DNA of 64,000 nt from Chrysomallon squamiferum (Eukaryota; Mollusca; Gastropoda; Neomphalida; Peltospiridae): NCBI GenBank assembly GCA_012295275.1, contig CM022667.1, positions 21,000,910-21,064,909 on the forward strand. The letters run 5' to 3'. Of the stretch, positions 1 through 15,100 are shown one piece after another. Position numbers and translations under genes: made by a program. How positions within the stretch are numbered: position 1 is the stretch's first letter; each line of letters begins with the position of its first letter. Under the pieces are notes generated by a model that searched no databases, was not told the DNA's origin, and saw only the letters and a list, made by a program, of their open reading frames with translations.

Positions 1-147
1 TGTAATTTTAAGATTTTAAGTATGTTACTTGGATTGAGTCACATTAACAAACAGTAAGAAAGTTCCTCGTCAAGGAGTTGTGTGAAACTTGTAATATCAG
101 AATTAAAAAGTTTTTGTAGTTATTTTTTAATGACATTTTTTACTCAC

Positions 148-3100
148 TTTATTTTGAGTTCAATGTGAGTGGAGAAGTCAGCTGACAATTGACTGATCAG
201 AGACAACAGGACTGGCTGGGCTAGTGAGCAAGGTGATGTACCAAAAACGTCATTTGGATTCACAGACTCACACACAAAAACAACAAGATCTAGATTGGAT
301 GCTGACAGAGCCTTGAAAAAATAAAAATAAAAACAATTTAAAAAACATTAAACATACAGATTGAAATTCACATATTAAAACAATTTTTACATGCATGTCT
401 CTGTATAATGGCAAACTATTTGGATGTTTCAGTCACTTATGGAATGGTGAACTGAACAGTGCCAACATACTGTTATATATTACACTGTTTCTTCACAAAT
501 TATCATGTCCTTCAATTTATTTATTATTAATCCATTTCAAAATTGAACTGATTCCCCCTGATTTCAAAGTATATTTTTAACTGCATAATCTAACTTTTTA
601 ACATAGCTTTTTGTGAAACCCAAAAGAAATAAAGTTTCAACTGACCTGCTGGAAAGCTTCGTTAATACTACCCAAGCGGATCAAGCTGACAATGGAGGTT
701 TTAATTGACTGAACAGAATTCAGATCTGGTGAAATGTGGACAGGCGTGGCAGCACCAGACCGGACGTAGCTGATCAGCTGGTCACTGATAGAAGCACCAT
801 GCTCTCTGACAGCCAGACCCACCTCTTCCTTCACTGCAATACGCACCTGGTTCATAGTCTTCTCTTGGAAACTGCAAGAAAACAAAACAAATATCGTGGT
901 AATTACAAACCTCAAAACACTGTTCTATACTGTTTTCATGCTCAAAAGAAAGCATAAATAAAAATGTGGGCATGAAAATTTTTGCAACTTCTGGATGTGA
1001 ATATTTCATATATAAACGATGCTTTCTATTATATTTTACACAGGTGTGCAAAATTACATGCAGATAAGCTTATGGAAAACAAAATTAAACATATTTCAAA
1101 CACCCTCAAAAAGAAATGTTTTTAAGCACACAGGGTGTTTTTCTTACAAATGAATATATCATGCTATTTTCTATATATCATGGAATTATGTTGATTATGT
1201 TCCACAAAGTTCGGAATTACAAAAATACATGCACATAATGTTCATTGCAATTTATGAACATTCAACTCTAAAACTCAAACTATTTTTTTGACTATTTAGT
1301 TTGAATTACTGAAGTTTGACGAATTTTAATTTTAATTATTAATTCTTACATCACCAACCTTCATTCTTTCAGTCTTAGAGATCTCCTACATAACCTGTTT
1401 CGTTTTCTAAACAAAAATAGAGAAAATATCTTTTCTAAATTAAATTAATGATATGTAGTAAGTTTAAGCTCATAAACTTTTAAATTAAACTGAACAAAAT
1501 ATTTTTTCTGAATATATCCGATTTAAGTTTGTTTATTTATTTATTTATTTATAATAATAATAATAGTAACAATGATAACATTGTTACTGTTATTATTTTT
1601 TTATGTTTTAGGAGTGATGAAAAAAGAAAAGAATATATATACTTTTTTGAAAGAATCTAATTTTCGCAAGATTTTCCTCTAATGTTTAATTCAAATCTGA
1701 GTAGTTAGTATGAAGGATGTTATGACTGTATCCCAACTATTTAATTTAAAAAATAATTTTTCTCTCAATTTAAATTTGGAAAAGAAGAAAATAAATGTTA
1801 CAAAGTTGTCTATCGCACTCTAAAACATTGAACAATGAAGGCTGTTTTTATAAAAACTAATAATTGAAAATTAAAATATATTGCAAGAAATAATTTTCTG
1901 CAAATGAATGATCAAAACATGCTGTTAATATAATTTGTTTGCAGCACTTAATGATGGTCAATGTACATACAAAAATAGACAAAGAAAAATAAATGTTCTT
2001 CAATGATTCATTACAGTGTCTGTTCTTGCATGCATTGTTGTTGAAAGAAAACCAGATTTGTGACACTAAAGTCTGGATCAACTAGTGTTGCTAGCCAATC
2101 CTTGCAAAATGTGTCTGTTACAACTTAGACAGTTTATTTAAATCTTAAAATAGCATTTTATTTTCTCCACCAACAATGCTGCAGGGAAAAAAAAAAATTC
2201 CTCCAAAACCCAATAAAAAAACTCTTGGTTATTCCTTTGATGGATCAGTCTAGAAGTAAGCAAGAAAATGGTTCAACTTGTGCTGGGCAGGTTCTGCATC
2301 ATTCATGCAAATAGGAGGGATTATTTAAAACAGCTAAACGTTCAATTTTTGGCAATAAAAATTACATTTAGCTAATTTACTGGCTACTTATTTTTAAATA
2401 AATCTTTAAAATATTATTTATATTTTAACTTAACATTCCAGAATGTGAGTGAAGTATAAACAAAATTGATCTTAAAGCATCTTTTCTTTCTGAAATCAAC
2501 AGTGTTGCTGGGGAGAAAATGACAACACCAAAAACAATAAAAAATTGGGATTTCTTTGACTGGTCCTGTATATCCATCAGTAAGTGAACATACATTAATA
2601 AAATGATTTAATGAAGGCGTGAACCACCTCATTAAAAATAAAATTATTTTACTGAGAAAAAGGAAAATAAATTTCCCTCCATCAAAAAAACAAATGAGGA
2701 CAAAAAAAGAAGAGAAAGAAGTGACATGCTTGCATTATAGAATGTAATTTAGACTGATTGTTGCAGATCTTACTTTGCAAGTGTTTGTTGCAACTTAGTT
2801 GCTATATCATTATCAATTGTTTCCATAATGTCATTTTTTATTTGTTCAGCTGATAACTTGAAACTGTCCACTAATGATTGCAACTGTTTTAAGAGAGGAT
2901 CACGAGCATCCTGTTGTCTTTGCCGTGACTGCTCAAGATGGCTTTCAAGCTGACTCGTATCTGTAAGTAAATAATCAGATTATCATTTGCTATCCATTCA
3001 GAATTGAAGAATTGTAAAATGTACATTTCTGTTCTAGACTGGATCAGAATAGACAACTAAAACTTTAGTGAACACTATTTCTAATAGTAATGTTAGAACA

Positions 3101-6100
3101 TGACCATTTGAAACTGAGATTAAATGCACATACTCTTATTTTAGTAAGTGAAATAATTTGTCATTCTTCACAACAGTAACAATTATAAAGGAAGAGAAAT
3201 ATTCATACACTCATTGGTTCCCTGTTGAAATGCTTCATTCACTTGTTGGAACATGGACTGTGTGGCTCTTTCAAATGATGGTACCACTAAATTTTGGAAG
3301 CTCTCTCGATATGCAGCTTGAATTGGGGCCTGGATAATATTCCCAGCTGCATTAGCTATTGCTTCTATTGTCTGCTGCAAAAAAAAAATAAAGCAGAGAA
3401 GTCTAAAAAGAATGTAAGTTTTTGTTTTTAAAGCTGGCAAAGAGTAACAACAAAACAATAAAAAATAAAAAAAATAAAAAAGCAATTAATGTCCCAAGTT
3501 AAGAACCAGTTACAGAACGTTTAACTTACTCTTGACCGAACCATTTTGGATATACTATCTTTGAGCAAAGAATCTGTGGCTGTAAGTTTCTGGGCAAGAT
3601 CTTGATGCAACTGTTCTCTCAATGGCTCCATTGTCTTAGCTATACCTAAACAAAAATAAATAAATAAAAACAGTTGACACTCCTCACAAATAAATGTATG
3701 GACATTTCTATTATTTACAGTTAGACAGATATATTCAAACAAGATGACAAATACTTGTCTTCCATTTAGAAAGAAAGGATGCTTGCATTAAATAAATCTG
3801 AAAATGCGCATCCATATGAAAATATAGCTGCCACATGTTATACAGTTAAACAGACTAAAATTAACTGAAAACATATCTTCATTGTAAAACTATATTTTAA
3901 TGTTTTAGTTGTTACAAACTCTTACATGGACCAACTGCCTTTTGAATTTCTTCCTGAATAATGTGTTGGATATTCTGTGACAATGACATCTCAAGAGACT
4001 GTGCAATACTGGCATGCAAACAATCTTGATCAGTTTGTTGTTTTTGCTCCAAATGCGTTAAACCATCTTGTAAAACCTTTGGTGATTAAAGTTAAGAAAA
4101 ACACATCCTACTTAAATTTGGACTTGAATGAATTATTTTCATAGGTAGCATCTACTGGGTGATATGTTGTACAAAAGAAATACATTTTTAAAATTAATTT
4201 TAATTAAACTGTAAAATCAAAACTAAAAAAAAATGTTACTTACAATTTCAACTGGAGATGTACTAAGTGAAATTTCTGATTAGAGTTATACATCAGTGAG
4301 AAAATAATAATGGAAAAAAAGGATATTTTCTTTCATCATTCTGTCAGAATGAGACAGTAACAGTTCTTCAACCTTCTCTAACTGTTCATGAAGAGTAGTT
4401 GGTTGTGACTGCATTGACAGTTGATGCAGACGCCAGTGTTCCTGGTTCTGCTGATACTGATGTGTTGTCTGCTCCTGTTGCTCTGCTATTTGCTGCTGCA
4501 GAAGACACAGTTGTGCTTGCTGTGCCTGCAGTGTTGTTGTCACTGTTTCCATCTGTGACAGCAGCTGCAGGAAAAATGTTATAACAGTTATAAAACCTTT
4601 AAATTTAACTGTTGAGGATTATCTATTTTGTTGAATTAAAAAGGCAGTTTTATTTATTTAATTAATTTAAAAACTTTTGGAGCAATTTATTCAGCATTTT
4701 TTAAATAAAGTTAACCTTCTCTTAACCTGACCTCTTTTTATGATGTGTTAACATCTTTTTATGTCAATAATCTACAAATGTAACTAAAATAATCTTCATT
4801 TATTTAACTGTGTTTAGAGATTTTGTTATTTTTGTAATCTGTTTCTATTTTTATTTCAGAGTTTATAAAAGAAGTAAAATCCATTTAATGATATTAAGCC
4901 CACCTCAATTACAGTTTTCCTATCCACAATATCTGTTGTCAACCGAATAGATGGTGATGGAACATAACTGAAAAATAAAATCATATTTTCCACAATAAAA
5001 ATGCAACCCAGTTTAACATACTATGAGATGCTAATTTGGTTGACATTTGTACAGATTATAAAAAATTACTTGCAATTTCTCTATCATAAGAAAATTGCCA
5101 TTTTAACAGCTTTAAATTTGCAACTGTGACTGAGCAGTGTCAGTAATTTCGGGTATATTGTAATATTCAACAGTTTGATGCTGGAGCTGCGTCTTGTTGG
5201 AACAGTGGCCTATAGGGAAAAATTACAATCATCAATATAGCTGCTATCAGCAACAAATTCTGGACTACAGATGTTTCATTTATCTTAAATACAAAATACT
5301 TTCTGTGGATTAAATATTCTGAGTTGAAAATGAATGAAGATCAAAACAAGTTTAAAGATGTCAATAAAAATATAATAAATACAATAGGTCTTATATTTAA
5401 AAAAAAAAAGGGTCTGTAACAGGATTTCATACTTTACCCTGTGTGGTGATAGTTTTAGTGCAGATGAAGCCAAAAATAAGAACAAGACACAATTATAATA
5501 TTATTTATTGAAAGTGGCACATTTTAGGAAGTTTCCATATAGCACTCAAATAAGCCAGTTTGTCATTATCATTTAATTTTACAATGGATTTGCTGAACTC
5601 CCTAGTAACAGCATAACTGGGGATGAGATAAATATCTTAACTATTATGACCAAATTATAATAGATGGTATCCCTACTTATTTAAAAAAGAGAAAAAAGAT
5701 TCTCTCAGTTTGGCAGTTTGAATTTGAGAATTTTAACCTAATCTGTAACTAATGTAAAAAATAATTTCTTCAGAAAGTATTTCCAAGTAGCTCTGTACAA
5801 AAGAAAATAAGACAAACCCATTAAGAACCTCGATTTCCTCCTCAACCTGTGGCTCATCATCTTCATCTTGTTCTGCATCATCAACTTTGTTTTCAATGTC
5901 TTTACTGGGATAAAAACACATAAAAATATGACAGGGGACAAAAAAAAAAAAAAAAAAAAATAGACCAAAAAAATAATGTTGTGTTTAAATCAAAAATAGT
6001 TTCCTTCATTTCTGAATCAGAATCATAAAATTATTGCCCATCTGATTTATTGGAAAAGAAATTAAAAACTGAGAGAAAAAAAAAGGACAAAAGAAAATGA

Positions 6101-9100
6101 ACATAAACAAATATGGATGTATTACTGAACAAGTAATATCAACATATATATAAATGATAAAAATGTGAGACTCACTTGCTTTCCATATTCTCAACAACAG
6201 TCTGGCCACTTGAAACATTTGGTGGTGCTGGCCAACTTCTTTGTAAAGGAGAATTATCATTTCCATCTACAATTTCTTCATGAAAAGTTTCTGAAATTTC
6301 AGTTTCTTCAGCAGGAGGCAAATCTTCTCCAAGAACCTCTGCTACTTCCTGATCATTTTCATCATAATCTGCACCTGCACTTATTTTCCTTGGGACTTTC
6401 TGTGGTATAAGGATTTCACCCACCTCAAAACCACCTGTACTTGACGTACTGTTTAAGGAAACATTTGGCAGATTTGCCTACAATAACAAAAATATAATAA
6501 TTTAAAATGTAGTAAAAATACATGTTTGATTCTTATTTTGAAAGTAAGATGTTTCTAAATATACTAAAAAAAAAGGAAAGTGCTTTATTACATTTTTCTA
6601 ATAAAAATACAAAATACTTGAACTGATAAAATGAAATAGTAAAACTAAAAAGCAATACAGTTATATTTCATTATATCTTAAAGTATTTATTTTGTTTAAT
6701 TTGTAAAGCACTAGCAAATATATAAGACAAAAAAACAGCTTATGAAAGAAAGCAGTAAGAACACAATCATTTTAATTAATCTCTTTTACATTTTGAATTT
6801 TTACCTTGTTTGAAAACATATCATCCACTGAATTTTTCTCTGTTCTGTTTGGTGTTGCATTTTCTTCAATGTCTTTCTTTGGTGTTGTGAGCTGTTCTTC
6901 TTCAATGGAATCTACTGGTGGCAGTGGAACATTACTTGGTGTAAGTTCCTGACTGTGACTAGTATCTATCAATTTGGCTGAACTCGGTGTCTGTGTCACT
7001 GAGCTGGATGGAGACATCAAAGAACTGTCTTTTGGTGACAAAAGTGAATGGTCACCAGCCACTGAACTTCTTGGTGTGTACATGTCATCATTCATTGCTG
7101 TCACATGTGTGAAACTGCTAGTACTTGATCCACTTGTACGTATGTCTGTCACAGAATTTTGTGTGGAAGTTTTGCTACAAATAAATTTGATATTAACTAA
7201 CTCCTTTCCATTAATCCATCAGCATTTTTAATGTAATATGACACATTAAATAAAACAGGTTCCAACTGATATGTAATATTTTTATATTTGGATTTTCTAT
7301 TCATAAATATACATTTATCACTGTAACTTCGACATTTTGATGCTGACTGCAAAATTAAACTGAGTTTTACAAAGGCCATGCTAATTTTAAGATTTTGATT
7401 TTACTAAGTGAGCATTTTTTCTGATACTGTTTGACACAAAATGTAAAAATATCAAATTGACAGTGGACAGCATCATGATGAAAGTTCTGAAGTTTTCACA
7501 AGGTGAAATCTATTATCAATTTGGAGTATGCACATGTATGTTTGTGCCAAATGTTTATGATGAACCTGGTAGTGGTCGACTATGTCGAAATTTTAAACAT
7601 TCATGCTACATTTTGTTAATACTTCATTTTATTATGTGACAGTTTACGTAACTATTTTGGAATTGATGTAGTAACTAGATAGAGTAAGGTATAGGCTGCA
7701 TTTGTTGGTTTGTTTGGGGGGTTTGTTGTGGATGGAGAAGTGTGGCTTATAAGATATGTTTATATATACAAATCTGTATTTTACTGTTATTTATAGGGTT
7801 CAGCATTATTCCATGTGAAATCACCCGTCTTCGATTTTGCTGTAATTCTGCCAAAATATCAGCTTATTTAGACAAGTAATTTAAGAGATACTGGCTTTTT
7901 GCCAAAAATTGTTACTTTTTTGTAACCTGTGTATTGTATTGTGGCTCAAACTGGGAAGAAAGTGGTCCTAATGCATTTTCTTTTTTGTCAATAACTGAAC
8001 ATACTGACCAATAAAATGTCCTAAAGATTTTAACTAGCATCTGTTAAAAATAAACCATTTACAGTAGAACTGCATGCAGTTTCATTAACCTGTTTACAAA
8101 TGTGAATAATCTGTTTTGGTGTCACAGAGAACAGGTGGCCATGTTTAATCAGGACTGAGTAATTTGGAAAACCATTTGTTAGGGATTAACAGGGTTTTAA
8201 AAACCTTTGAAAAATCTTGCAAAATAATTAGTATTTCCTTCCACAGTGTTTAAAACAATAATAATAAAAAAATAAGTGGCTTGATTGTTATTCTCTTTAA
8301 AACATAATTACATAACTATGGCAGCATGCTGAATTTTTTTAAGAAAATAGCACAAAATTAATTTTTCTGTTTATAAAAGAAAATATATTAATGTCCAACA
8401 AACTCATCAACAGTGAACTTCATTAGGATTTAACTGAAAGATGTATCTATAGGTGTTATGGGTCACATAAAACCAAGTTCTAAAATTTGTTCCAGTATTT
8501 AAAATAATAATACCTGGGACTTGGAGTAATAAAAGCATCTGGAGTTAAAAGAATTGTGTTGCTGATATCATTCTGAACTGAAGAAATATTATCAGCTTCT
8601 CCTGCCTGAGTTTGTCCATCAACAACAAGACTAATATCTGAAAGCGTGTCACGAAGAGCTGCAAACAAATTTTTTTTTTTTAGATCCAATTTTAAAAACT
8701 TTTGTATGTCAACATGTTAATGACATTTTTTTAATTTATAACTAATAGTATTTCAAAACAATAACTGAGGCAGTATCAGTTATTAAATCCCACAACACAA
8801 ATATGATATCAACATTTAGGCAAAACTGAAGAAAAAAAATCATAGAAAGAAATATTTATTTGTTAGCAGTTATTTCGAAACCTTTGAATGTTTTAAAAAA
8901 TAATAAATATATATGTAACCTACCTATGTCATCTTGAGACACTGAACTGGCAGGAGTGGACAGAGGTACTGAGGTCTCTGGCTTGTATCGGATCAACAAT
9001 TCCTGAAGAGCTCTACAACAGAAGAAAAGTTATGCTGATTACTGTAGTAAAAATAGACTTCTGTTTTATGTGGTTACATTCCTTTCTAGAGAAGAACAAT

Positions 9101-12100
9101 TTTTATTATTCTTCACAATGAGCTTTAAAACTCTTTTCGTAAAGTATTCTACATATAAATACAGTAGAAATTTAATATCTTATTTAATAGAATTAAAAAT
9201 ATTATAAATGAAAAAGGGCCGACAGAAACACACTGAATTAATATTTGAAATGTTAATAATTTATCAATTCCTATCATATAAATGCATGAACGTACTTGGG
9301 ATGTATTGCATATATCTTCATCTGAACTCCTGTTGTGGTCTCATCTAACCTCAGACCACGTCCATCATCTTCTTGATCTCTTTCATCCAGATCTCCTACA
9401 AAACCATTTATAGAATTTAGGTCCATACAATTTTTTAAGTTACAGAAAAAAAAAGCTTTTAATTTATGAAATAAAAGCTTTTGAAATGAGGCCAATAAAG
9501 GCAATTTTTTCTTAAATTAAATAAACAATATTGGTTTTTTGTTTTTGACATGACCTTTAGAAAAATATACATAAACAATTTACTTTTTCAGATAAATGTT
9601 TCAAGTTTTTTGCAAAAGGAACTGCATATTCACAGACTGCATAATAATAATGCATTTTTTTTTAATCTCCTACATTTTGGGGAAGACACTGCAAGAAAAT
9701 TATTTGTGCTAGAGTTTTCAAAATTTTGAATAGATATAGATTTAAAAACAAACAATGCAAAATGACAGAAATAAAATTTTGGAAAAATTGATTATTCTTT
9801 ACATATAACCACTATCCAACTGTCTGTTGTTGCAAAATATGAATGAAAAACATTATTTTGTTTAAAATTATTTCTTTTGAAGTATGTATGCAAAGACTAA
9901 TTGCTTTCTGTTATTTGTAGAAATACATGACTATGATGAACCCCAGCAATTTTAATGATATATATATATATATTGGTTTGAGTTGGGAGAGGTCCATGAA
10001 ATAGAGTACTATAATATTAGAAAAAAGCCCAAAATAAAAGTAACCATTTGTCATAAAAATAAGATAGCACTAGTTTTTTATGGTAACAAAAGGGGATTAT
10101 TTCCATCAAGTTTCAGTTCTGGACTTATGGTCAACTGAAAATGGTGAACTTGCTGGCACACAAGCTATTAAACCAGTGACTGGACTATTCTACTAATTAA
10201 TGAACTAAAAATAAAATGATAACCGTTTCATTTATTTTCACTTTATATAGAATTGTAACATTTTTGTAAAAGCAAGCATTCAAACACTTGAAATAAAAAC
10301 TATGGTTAAAACAATTAAACTTTTAATTCTTTAACAATATACAATTTTGTTTTAGTAAACTATAATATTTTTCTCACCAGTAGTTATTAAGTCCAAGTGT
10401 GACTCATTAAGTGATTTGTTAAGTCTCTGGGATCTTGCACTTAGAATTGCAAAACTTAAACATGGATGAGCCAATACAAATTCTGATATTGAACTTATAT
10501 GTGCTGCTGTGCTAGACATATCTTGATGAATTTGTAAGATGTATAAAACCTGAAACAAACAAAAAATAAAATAAAAAATAAAGAATGTCAAAATATAGTA
10601 TTAAGTCCTTTTCAACCATCCTCACAAAAAAATTAAAATAAAAGCTTTTCTTGGTAAATATCATCTTATTATAAACATTAATTTATATTAATTAACATGG
10701 CATATACATTTATGTATATTTTATAATTAACTGAAGCTGTTGGTATTAATGATGTCAAAGTATTCTATTATGGACATTAAATTCCCAACTGTAATTTGAA
10801 AGTTTTTTTACAAAAGAAATTCCAGAAAAACATATAAAAAAAGATGGGTTTTCTAGAAATAATGTTCATTTATGACTGAAAATGAAGAAACATACCTTTC
10901 TGTTTGTGTCAGACAACACTAAGTACTTTGCACTGAGATCCAATCCAGCTTTTAGTGTAAGATCACAATTAATATCTGGTGTGCTGAATCTGTGTTAAAG
11001 TCATCAAAAAAATAATAATTAGACAGCAAATATTTTATTTACCATAAACATTATATATAAAGCACTGACAAAAGAGTGTTAAACTGCAGTGAATGTGACA
11101 CTGGTTGGGTCTGTGACACTGGCGATGATCACTGTGTTATAAAAATGAGATTATAATTAGTCATTTTAAAGTATTGAGACGAAACTGGTTCCAGTTTGGC
11201 AGCACTTTTTTTTTTTGTAAAAAGATCTAAAAAAATTACAGTTACCTAGTAAACTAGTGATATTCATATTTTATAGCTTTTATTGTTTACTCATTAAAAT
11301 TAATTGTTTATTATTTTAACATTTTGTTATATGAGCCAAAGGACTAAGAAGCCTGCAGGAGCAACCTTTAGTCCTTGTGAACCATGGCTTTTAACCTTGT
11401 AAAAAATAAAAAAATATTTGAAAACAGGTGAAAAACCTACCCATGTAAACTAGTCACTGAACTCCCAAAACAGATAAATGAAAATTATAGAAAAAAGAAA
11501 AATGTGTCCTACCGTAATGTCTGCAGGCAGTTCCATGATTCACAGCTCCATACTTTGAGTTCTTGATTATTGCAAGCTCCAGTGATAGCATACTTCCAGA
11601 ACTGAGCACTGTTAATACAACTATTTTGTTATTTTTGAATCTATTAAGCACCAGACCAGCAAAAAAAAACACCTTTAGTAACATGTAGCTTGTAGCAAGA
11701 ATCTAAAGTGACATACTCTATTTCTATACACATATATGATTTTCAATTTATTTTGATTGAATATTTGCTGAAGTTAATTTTTAATCACTTCCATTAGATA
11801 TGCGCAGTAAAGCAAAGAAATATTTAAAATTATTTTATGTATAGGGTTCAAACTAGAATAGAAAAAAAGGGAGAAGTAAGATATCCTTCTAGGCAAATTA
11901 GGGCAAAATAAGGTTTTGAAGAGGAGAAATGAAACATTATGAATGTGAAGCCTTAGCCAAGAACATAAAATTAAAATTTTAAACAAATGCATTGATGTTC
12001 TCTTTCTATCAAAACAGTAACTTAAAAATATTGTGTATGAACTCATGCTGTAATTCAATAAAAATTTTATTCTAATGTTGCTGACTACTTTCAGCCTGCT

Positions 12101-15100
12101 ATCTAGAATCATGGACCCATTCTCTGTAATCTTTACTTACATATCATTATGCATAATCATTTATTAGTAGTAACTGTCAATCTCTAATTACAACAGTACA
12201 ACAAAACATTTTTCTAGATATTCATACAAGAGGTCACATGATTTTCCATGTGACCAGCTTGTGATAGGCAGCCATCTCTACAGTACTTGCTCACAGAATA
12301 GTCACTATCAATTAACTGAATGGTGTAAGGAGATGTATATTTTCTATCAACCAATTAAAACTAAAAAAAAAATATATATAGATATAAGGCAAAGTTAGGA
12401 ATATATGACTGTGCTACTAAAGTAAGGCAAAGTTTAGTATAAAAGGATGATTATTTGGCAGATTTCTGTCTTGCACGAACCCTATGTGTGTTTTTGATTC
12501 AAGCACATACTCATCCTAATTTTCTTAATAGTTTATCATCTAATTTGTATTTTCATGAATTGTAGCATTTTGATAATATTTTCAAATAAAACGCTAATGG
12601 CTGGAAATTATTCAGCTTTCAGATCATGTACAGAAAGCAAATATAAAAGGATTAACTTGAATATGAATTACTGACTCTCCATTCAGATTCTTATGGTCAT
12701 CCAGGAAGAAAAGACATGACACAGGATTTCCATCATGTGGTTTCCACTGATGAAGACATCTGAAATTACAAACATGTTTTTATTGTAAGGAAACACAATC
12801 TAAATATCTAATTTCTGTTTTTTAATGTAAATTCTACTTCAGGCATAACAAAATTAAAAATAAAAATAAATAAATCAACTCATAATATAGAGTACTTCAA
12901 CAGAAACAAAAATAAAACTGTCTGAGCATGTAGCTTATTTGATAAAAATGGCTTCCAGTGAGTTTCAAATGCCTAATTGTAATGAAATTAAATCAGGTAA
13001 GAAATTTTGCTGATTAAAAGTTTTTGTAAGAGTGTTTACAATGCACTTACATAAAAAAAAAAAATAAAGAAGAAGAAGAAAATAATATTAAAAACCTCTT
13101 TTTTACAGTATAAACTGTCTAGTATAAATTATCTTTACCTAGGAGAGGAGCCCTCTTGCATATAAACTTGGAAGAATTTAACTTCTCCATCTAAACTTGC
13201 TGTTGCTAGTGCTGTACCATCTGGAGAAAAGGCTGCATCAACAATTGGCTAAAACAAAATATTTTCTGCATTAAATAATTTTGTAATATCACAGCAGTCT
13301 AAATTAATTCTCATTTATTATTTAATATTAGAATAACAGAAAAAAAAAAAAATCTAATACATTTAACATTTACTTAATTTCAGTGTAGTCCAATTATGAC
13401 AACCAGATTAAACAGTATTATGAAGTTATTTGAAAACTTGTATCCCTGATGGATGTGAAAATGGACATTAAAATGTACCAAGGCAGGCTTAATAAATGGT
13501 TCAGTAACTTCATACTTGTGTTACTGTTTTGGGTGACCAATCTTTATCGTAAAAATCAAAGAATGGGGAGAAAAAAGAGAAAAAATAAAACCAGACTGCC
13601 CCTCCAAAAAGAAAAAAAAGGAACTAAACTCCATTCCAAGAAAAAAAGTAAAGAAAATAGTGTTTCTGTTAACAGGTCTTTAATTTGTAAAGACTTTTGT
13701 CTTTTAATTTAACTACTGTCCTCATATTTCTATAAATAACTTATTTACTTTGTTATGGCTGCAGATTTTGACAACTCCACTGTCAACACTATCCAACTGT
13801 AATGGACCAGTGCCATTGTCTCTGGTCGCCATGTCAATACTCCAGATCTCTGCCTTTTGGAAAATAATAATAATAAAAAGAAAGAATACATACATGTTTA
13901 ACAATGTTTTAAATATCGTGCATTTCCTTTTAACAAAACCTGAAGAAAAAAGAAAAACAATCTTTACCATAACTACATTAATTCAAAATTTGATTTTCCA
14001 AAAAAAAATATTTCTGTAAATATTAGAGAAATTGTTTAAAATTAAGATTTTTAAAATTATTAGTATGTATAAAAATACTAAGAAGCTAGGAAAAAGTGTC
14101 TGTTAAAATTAATCTGAAAAACCTTTTCTATGTGTGTGACAACAAACACCCGAGACGCATCTGTAGAAATATCTGTTAGAGATTCATCACAATCTTCTGG
14201 GATGTATGGACACCAGATGATGCGGTGATATTCTGAAGGTGAAACATCATCTGGTCGCTGAATATGCAACACTAGTGAGCTTCTAGTCAAAGTTAACAAA
14301 AATAACACTGCAGTTTTGAAGTTAAATAACATTTCCCACTGTAACTGTAGTTTATTCCAGCATTATGTTTTGGATACTCAGTTAGGTTTTTAATATGTCT
14401 GAGGTGAAAAACATGTGTTTTAATTTTTTTTTTTAAGTTATTTTTGTGAATATAATGTAATGATTACTGAAATGATGTAAGCAAATAAAAGTCAAAATTC
14501 TGCACTATATTTCAAGGATACAGTAATTTGTTGTCTTTCTCAGACAGACTGTAAACAAAAGTGTTGCCCATTTCATCCACAGCTGCCAATAAAATATCAT
14601 CTGTATGTGCAAATGCAATGTCAATAACAAGCCCTTCAAAGTGTTTTATAAGAAGTCGGTCTGCTGTTTTCCGATGGGTAACTCTGACTACACCACCATT
14701 TTTGCCTGAATTAAACAATATTAAATATTTATCTTACAAATATTTTTTTTAAATTTGTTTTTTGTCAACACAAAATATATTATACTGTATATAAAAAGTA
14801 TAAATACATATAAATAAAAATAAAATAAAATAATAAAATTATCTTATACACTGCATTCAGTAACAATTTGAGAAAAATATAAAATGGATTCAAGAATGGT
14901 TTAAAAATCTACTCCATTATTTCACCAAAATCACTTTATAAACATAAATAGGGAAACAGAAAAATACAAAAGAATACAATCAAACTTGGACAACTCAAAC
15001 ACTGATTTCTTTAGAATCTCAGTTTATTGAATTGATAGTCTGGTACAGCTGAGTTCCTATAAACTGTTGTAGTTAACTGATAGTGTTTGTTTGGCTTTCA

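Larger units (their letters stand above)
148..4967 (-). other. EDC4: EDC4 exon block encoding the coiled coil and C-terminal helical domain
   Basis: Eight exons encode about residues 845-1283. They start with YVPSPSIRLTTD, pass through a Gln-rich coiled coil (QQAQLCLLQQQIAEQQEQ), and continue into the conserved oligomerisation and P-body-targeting region: AIANAAGNIIQAPIQAAYRE, then EYTSQLESHLEQ, then RIAVKEEVGLAVREHG, then CESVNPNDVFG. Exon 148-311 ends in phase 2 at a GTGAGT donor, so at least one more coding exon lies outside the window. Bases 1-147 show no coding match and are read as intron. Confidence 0.9.

Noticed and set aside
4244-4275. A 32-nt stretch bounded by CAG and GTAAGT reading ISLSTSPVEI
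   Set aside because: No upstream GT donor gives the phase it needs, and including it breaks the frame into exon 3926-4081. The AT-AC intron explains the gene without it.
5100-5215. Exon-like block after a pyrimidine-rich CTATAG in EDC4
   Set aside because: The reading phase carried from exon 5818-5904 hits a stop, while joining directly to 4904-4967 is in frame.
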